Source of the DNA: Combretum micranthum
Taxonomy: Eukaryota; Streptophyta; Magnoliopsida; Myrtales; Combretaceae
DNA length: 64,000 nt
Direction: 5' to 3'
Assembly: GCA_024138025.1 (NCBI GenBank)
Contig: JAMXBD010000366.1
Span: 682,001 to 746,000, forward strand
The translations under genes and the position numbers were made by a program. Numbering within the stretch: position 1 is the stretch's first letter; every line of letters starts with the position of its first letter. Of the stretch, positions 59,183 to 64,000 are shown in pieces. The notes below the pieces were generated by a model that was given only the letters and a program-made list of their open reading frames with translations, made no database searches and was not told the origin of the DNA.

Positions 59183-62089
59183 TGTAATCCCCTTGATTTT
59201 ACATAACCCGGTTATAATAAATATATAAAAATAAAATGTAGAATCATAAAAGAACTGTAACAAAAATATTAGAAATCACTCCAAATTTTTCGCGATTTAA
59301 ATTTTTAAGTATGAACAAATTAGAATAAAGAATCTTTATCACTAAGACTATAAAAGTTCATAATAAAGAATAAAGAAAACTATTTAATATTTACGAACTT
59401 AAGTTTTAATGAAAAATATATATATTATATTAAAACATTCAAGTTAAAAAATTCTGAGTCTATAAAAATTAAAAGTCTGATATAATCAGTAATTTATAAT
59501 TAGTAAAAAGTACTAAGTAACAAATATAAAATTAAAATTAAATTTCTAATCTAATAAAAAGTCTAGAATAAATTTATAAATAGAAATGATTTCATATGTA
59601 ATTTCAAATCTTAAAAATTTATAATAAAGTCAAATTAAGGGCAATATAATTATTAATTTATCAAAATACCACGAAACAAAACTTTTTAACAAATAAAATA
59701 TAATTTATGATAGCAGGTATAAAAACTGAAAAGTGAAAGTATTAAACTAAAGATTCTATGTATACGGTCGTATTCAAAATATTTAATATCGTTAATATGT
59801 AAATTATTTTTATCCAAAAATATTATCAAATCAGTATTTATCATACGTGTCATTTAGATCCACAAAATTAATTTTTTTCACCAATTTATATTTTCCCGTA
59901 CTCCTTACATATTTATTAGTTATAAATTTACCATCTTCTTTTTATTTTCATATTTCTATATATCCAAACTCACTTGTATTTTTTTTCCCTATTTTGCTTT
60001 GTTACGTATTTACGTATGAATTCACTTACAAATGTGAGCTCCTCCTCTGGACGCGGTTAAGATTTAAGAAAAAGCGAAAATTCAAACACATATATAGATA
60101 CCTTTAATAGAAATTCTATGTATGCCATAGTATTCATAATATTTAATAAGGAGAATATGGAAATTTTCATCTAAAAATATTACCGAATCAATATTTAATA
60201 TACGTATTACTTAAACCCGTAAAATTAATAAATTTATATTTTTCTCACTCCTTACATATTTATTAGTTATAAATTTATCATCTTCTTTTTATTTTTATAT
60301 TTTTATACATCCTAACTAACTTGCATTTTTTTTTCCTTTGTTTTGGTCCTGTATTACGTGATTTGCTTTCGCATTTGGAATTCTCCCTGGACGCGGACAA
60401 ATTCAAAAGAAAAAGCGAAAATTCAAACACATATATATACAAATCTTTAATAGAAATTCTGTGTATACTATAGTGTTTAGAATATTTAATAACGCGAATA
60501 TGAAACTTCTCATCTAAAAATATTACTAAATCGGTATTTAATATACGTATCACTTAAACCCGCAAAATTGATTTTTTTCACAAATTTATGTTTTATTCCC
60601 TCCTTATACGGTTATAAATTTATTATTTTATCTTTATTTTTTTTATATATATCCTAAACCTAAAATAATTATCAACTAACCAATATATATATATATATAT
60701 ATATACAATTGCAACTTGCAAGCGACATTTACGTTGCTTTGGAGGGCTGTGATCTTCTTAACTGTTGTGAGCCGAAAATCCTCCAATTATACGATGCTAA
60801 AGTCAATACCAATCTAACCTAAACCAATACAAACCGCCCAAATCACCTCCATATTAATGATAAACAAACAATGAAAGGAATGAACACAAACAGGAGCAAT
60901 TCGTTCCAAATCTAAGCAATAAACACGGCCGAAGAATTGCATTCGTTATATATATATATATATATACCCTGACGAATTTAAATGGAAAGGCAAACGAACT
61001 TCAAACCCTCTCAAACTTTTCAGAATCAAAACACACCTTATTAGGAATAGAATCAACCTAAAAACCGAACCCAACTCCTGCCACTATTAAAGCACACTCA
61101 AAAGCTCGGTTTCAAATTCTTCAAGGTAAGTTAAGTTACTTTAATTTGTTATTTGTTAAAAAATTTGGTTTAAACTAACTCCTAATGATCTTAGGATCAT
61201 AAAACAATCCAAAGCAAGCTTCAAATCTTGTCCAAATAGCTCAAAGAAGGTAAGAACTCTTAAACTTGAGTTATATTTATTTAATCCGAAATTATAATTT
61301 AAGAATGAGTTTTGATGATTTGAGTTGATATATGTGTAAAAATATCATGTATAAATGTTTAGGAATGATTTAGAATGAATTTGGACGTGTAAAATGATGC
61401 AAAATAGGACTTGAACCAAGGTTGAAGATGATAATAGTCCCCTGGTACTGTTCAAGTGAATAGTAACCAATATGTGCAGAATTTTTTTTAAAAAAAGAAG
61501 AGATTAATTAAATTAGTTTTATTAATTCTGATAGGTTGGTTAATTATTAAAAATATATATTTATTTTATTCTGAATTGAAAATTTTTTTTTTTATAATTT
61601 TGGAATTATTTTTAATATATAGTTATTTAAGTATATGTATAAGTAGATATTAAGCATTATTAAAAATATAGGAAAATATAATTTTATTAATCTTGGTTAG
61701 ATAAATTAATTAATATTATCGTATTTATTAATTCTGGAATATTACTAATTTTTTTAATTAATTTTGATATTAGTTTTATTAGTATAAGCTAAACAAGATA
61801 TAGAAATAAGTATATGTTTTAGTAATGTAAAAAGTGTTAAAAATTAATATTTTATTTATTACGAATTTTTATTATAAAGTTAATAATTAAATTTTATATA
61901 AAAAAAGGAAAAAAAAATGAATAACCCAAAAGTAGGGGGACGTAAATGACGTCCCTGGATTAAGTCCGGCGAGGATTATATACATTATACATATATATAA
62001 TAATAATAATATAATAATAAAATAACAAAAAAAATAATAATAAATAAATAAAAACTGGGACATAACGTCCCTGTACCTTTGAAAATGAA

Positions 62090-62125
<36 letters not shown>

Positions 62126-63436
62126 TAATAATAATAATTGAATAATTAATTTAATTAATCTAAATAAAATGATTATGATAATAAATATTCATAATTTATG
62201 TTTTAGCTAAAAATAATAGAAATATAACTTAAACTACTTATGTTTTTAACGAAATGATATATAAAAATAAGTAATAAATAAATGAATAAATATTTTGATA
62301 TTAATTTTATTATTAAATTTTATTTTCTTAAGAAATATTATTGCTTATATTACGAATATTGTTGATCTATTACTAATATCACTAATGTTGTTAGTAGTAA
62401 TATTAAAATCATTATTAAGCCTATTGATATTACCGATATTAGTATTATTGATTTTGTTACTAAAACTATTAAATTTTTTTTAAAATTATTTTTACTATTA
62501 GTAGTAATATTTAATATAATCACCATTATCTTTGATACTAGTATTACTACTATTTTTATTAATATCATTGATATTAAATTTAATATATTGCGTAAATAGA
62601 GAATGAAATTTTGGTAAATAATAAAAATCTGTTTTATATAAAGAAAATATACAACAATAGAAAATTTTAAAAGCTTAATTCACAAGCAATGTAATCTCTA
62701 AAAATTACAAGATAAGTATTTAATAAATAAGAATCTTCTATATAAGGCAATACAACTTAAAGAAAAGTAAACCCCTTAAATAAAAATATAGATAACAATT
62801 AAAGATCAGGAGAAGCAAATGAAATAAATAACAAATAATTATTTCTTACTATAAAGGTTAGAACCTTAAAAAGTCCTTAAAATATAATAGAAACTTTATC
62901 AAATATAGAATATTTAGATATTCATAGGAATTCGATTAAATTAATAGATACCATAATAATTAAGTTTAATTTAAAATTAGGTGATTAAAGTTAGCACCCT
63001 TAATTTTAGGAAGACGTCTCTTACAGGAATAATCGTATAATAATAAAATATTTATTTCATTCCATAGGAATATAAATCGTTTCTCGGACTACCAGTAGCT
63101 TATTACAGCGATATAGCGAGGACCACAGGTGAGGGACTTTGACCTTATCATATTGTTTGTGCTTGTAGTTAGTTGCATTGATAATAACATATCAAACTGA
63201 ATTGCATGTGGGTTTGGGTAAATTGCATGCTTCTTGGTGTATGTATGATTGCCAAAACATCTTATTATAATTAACAATTTCTTTATATGATGACAATTGT
63301 ATGGAGCATGTTGATGTTTGTCTGTAATTGTATTATCGTCCTGAACCTGACTAAAAACTATTGGTACCATAAAATGAAATGGGCATGCATCGCATATATT
63401 GCATATTCGCATCTCTAAAAGCGTAGTAGTCTATTC
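59183..63436 (+). repeat. 3' LTR of the gag-only element, truncated
   Basis: It matches 48368-52600. Homology stops at GTAGTCTATT, where B3 gene sequence begins. The part equivalent to 52601-53473 is absent, so no target duplication can be tested. Confidence 0.85.
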
Positions 63437-63755
63437 CGTTCATAATTAGTTTTCTTGTTCTACTTTCTACGCACTTTGACCAATAGTATGTATGTGTGAG
63501 AAAAACATCAACCTATTTTTTTTTTTAGCACTACATTATTTTGACATCTCACTTTTATCATATATATACTTACTTTAGGTGGTATAGAAACCTGCATTGG
63601 GATGATGAATGATGGTGTTCCTTTTGATTATCAGTTGCGCACTCTTTTAGATGCTATAGATGCAGTTGAAGGAAAAACAAATAATGTGAATCACTTCACT
63701 ATTGCCATGGATGATAATAATGCTTTGCCCTCTGGTAAGTGGAAGGGGTAGTCAT
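63437..63755 (+). pseudogene. B3-type gene 5' fragment, copy D
   Basis: It matches the reverse complement of about 8260-8490. It covers the upstream region (CATAATTAGT, TTCTTGTTCTACTTTCTAC, GTATGTATGTGTGAGAAAAACATC), an AG acceptor-like site, then GGIETCIGMMNDG. It continues beyond copy A as DAIDAVEGKTNNVNHFTIAMDDNNA, which matches copy B. No B3 domain follows. Orientation is opposite to the other copies. Confidence 0.65.
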
Positions 63756-63844
63756 CATCATCGATCATCCATTTATGATGTACCAGCCATCATTATTGAT
63801 TTTTCCAATTCGATTTGCTTTCGACATTCTTTTTTTTTTTTTTA

Positions 63845-64000
63845 CGACGTTCCTTCTCCTTTGTTGTTTCAATTTATTTATCTTTCAATTCATTGATTTT
63901 ACGTAGCAACTTCACTTTATCACAATCTACCATGCTTAAGTCTTATATCTCATGAATAAATTCATCCATTTTCTCACTACTTTCAGCCTTTTCTTTGCCT
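63845..64000 (-). pseudogene. Ty3/gypsy integrase remnant, second copy (runs off window)
   Basis: 63877-64000 is nearly identical to 6928-7044. It is the basic region ahead of the integrase C-terminal motif on the minus strand. Together with the B3 fragment next to it, it repeats the neighbourhood of 6.8-8.5 kb in altered arrangement. Confidence 0.55.

Larger units (their letters stand above)
48368..63436 (+). mobile_element. Gag-only gypsy-type retrotransposon with giant LTRs (TR-GAG/LARD-like)
   Basis: The 5' LTR (48368-53473) is 5106 bases. A primer-binding site for initiator tRNA-Met follows, then a gag gene, a polypurine tract and a 3' LTR (59183-63436) cut short. Without the inserted solo LTR the internal region is only about 2.28 kb and encodes no protease, RT or integrase, so enzymes from a partner element would be needed. 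The LTRs are nearly identical over 4.2 kb apart from small indels and microsatellite lengths, implying a young insertion. About 870 bases of the 3' LTR are missing. Confidence 0.88.

Overview
The window looks like AT-rich nuclear DNA of a flowering plant, probably a eudicot. The basis is long introns with GT/AG borders, plant-type hAT and CACTA transposases, Ty3/gypsy elements with kilobase-long LTRs, tRNA-derived SINE-like units, and a broken cluster of plant B3-domain (DUF313-type) genes. I see no intact host gene. The DNA is almost entirely nested and decayed mobile elements inserted into a duplicated B3-gene neighbourhood.

Layout. 1-291 and 5457-5760 are flanks that recur at 46917-47570. 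Between them lies a complete-ended hAT transposon (435-5406, 8-bp target duplication ACCTCCAT) with a frameshifted transposase. 5.8-8.5 kb holds a promoter/LTR-like unit, a minus-strand gypsy integrase remnant, an LTR fragment and a B3 locus. 9.63-10.33 kb is a degenerate non-autonomous hAT-like element. 10929-14632 is a 3.7-kb solo LTR (minus) with perfect 5-bp target duplication TTACA. 16.0-22.7 kb has two more B3 pseudogenes, a duplicated B3 upstream region, a SINE-like unit and another LTR fragment. 23.2-37.08 kb is a CACTA (En/Spm-like) element: palindromic subterminal repeats, a broken TNP2 transposase, an apparently intact six-exon second gene (584 codons plus stop), a 137-bp tandem array, a second promoter unit, and an inserted 2.87-kb solo LTR with target duplication CCATC.

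39.7-45.6 kb is a full-length but decayed Ty3/gypsy element with two LTRs and gag, protease, RT, RNase H and integrase remnants. 48368-63436 is a gag-only gypsy-type retrotransposon with a 5.1-kb LTR. It was interrupted by a 3.4-kb solo LTR (target duplication CATTT) and its 3' LTR is cut off against a B3 gene fragment. The window ends in a second copy of the integrase remnant seen at 6.8-7.06 kb.

How it works together. The elements are cut-and-paste DNA transposons and copy-and-paste LTR elements, and recombination has reduced at least three of the latter to solo LTRs. The best candidate for retained function is the second CACTA gene, which could still produce a protein acting on the roughly 20 palindromic repeats. 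Coordinates of element ends with target duplications are exact. Limits of older fragments were judged by eye and are good to tens of bases.
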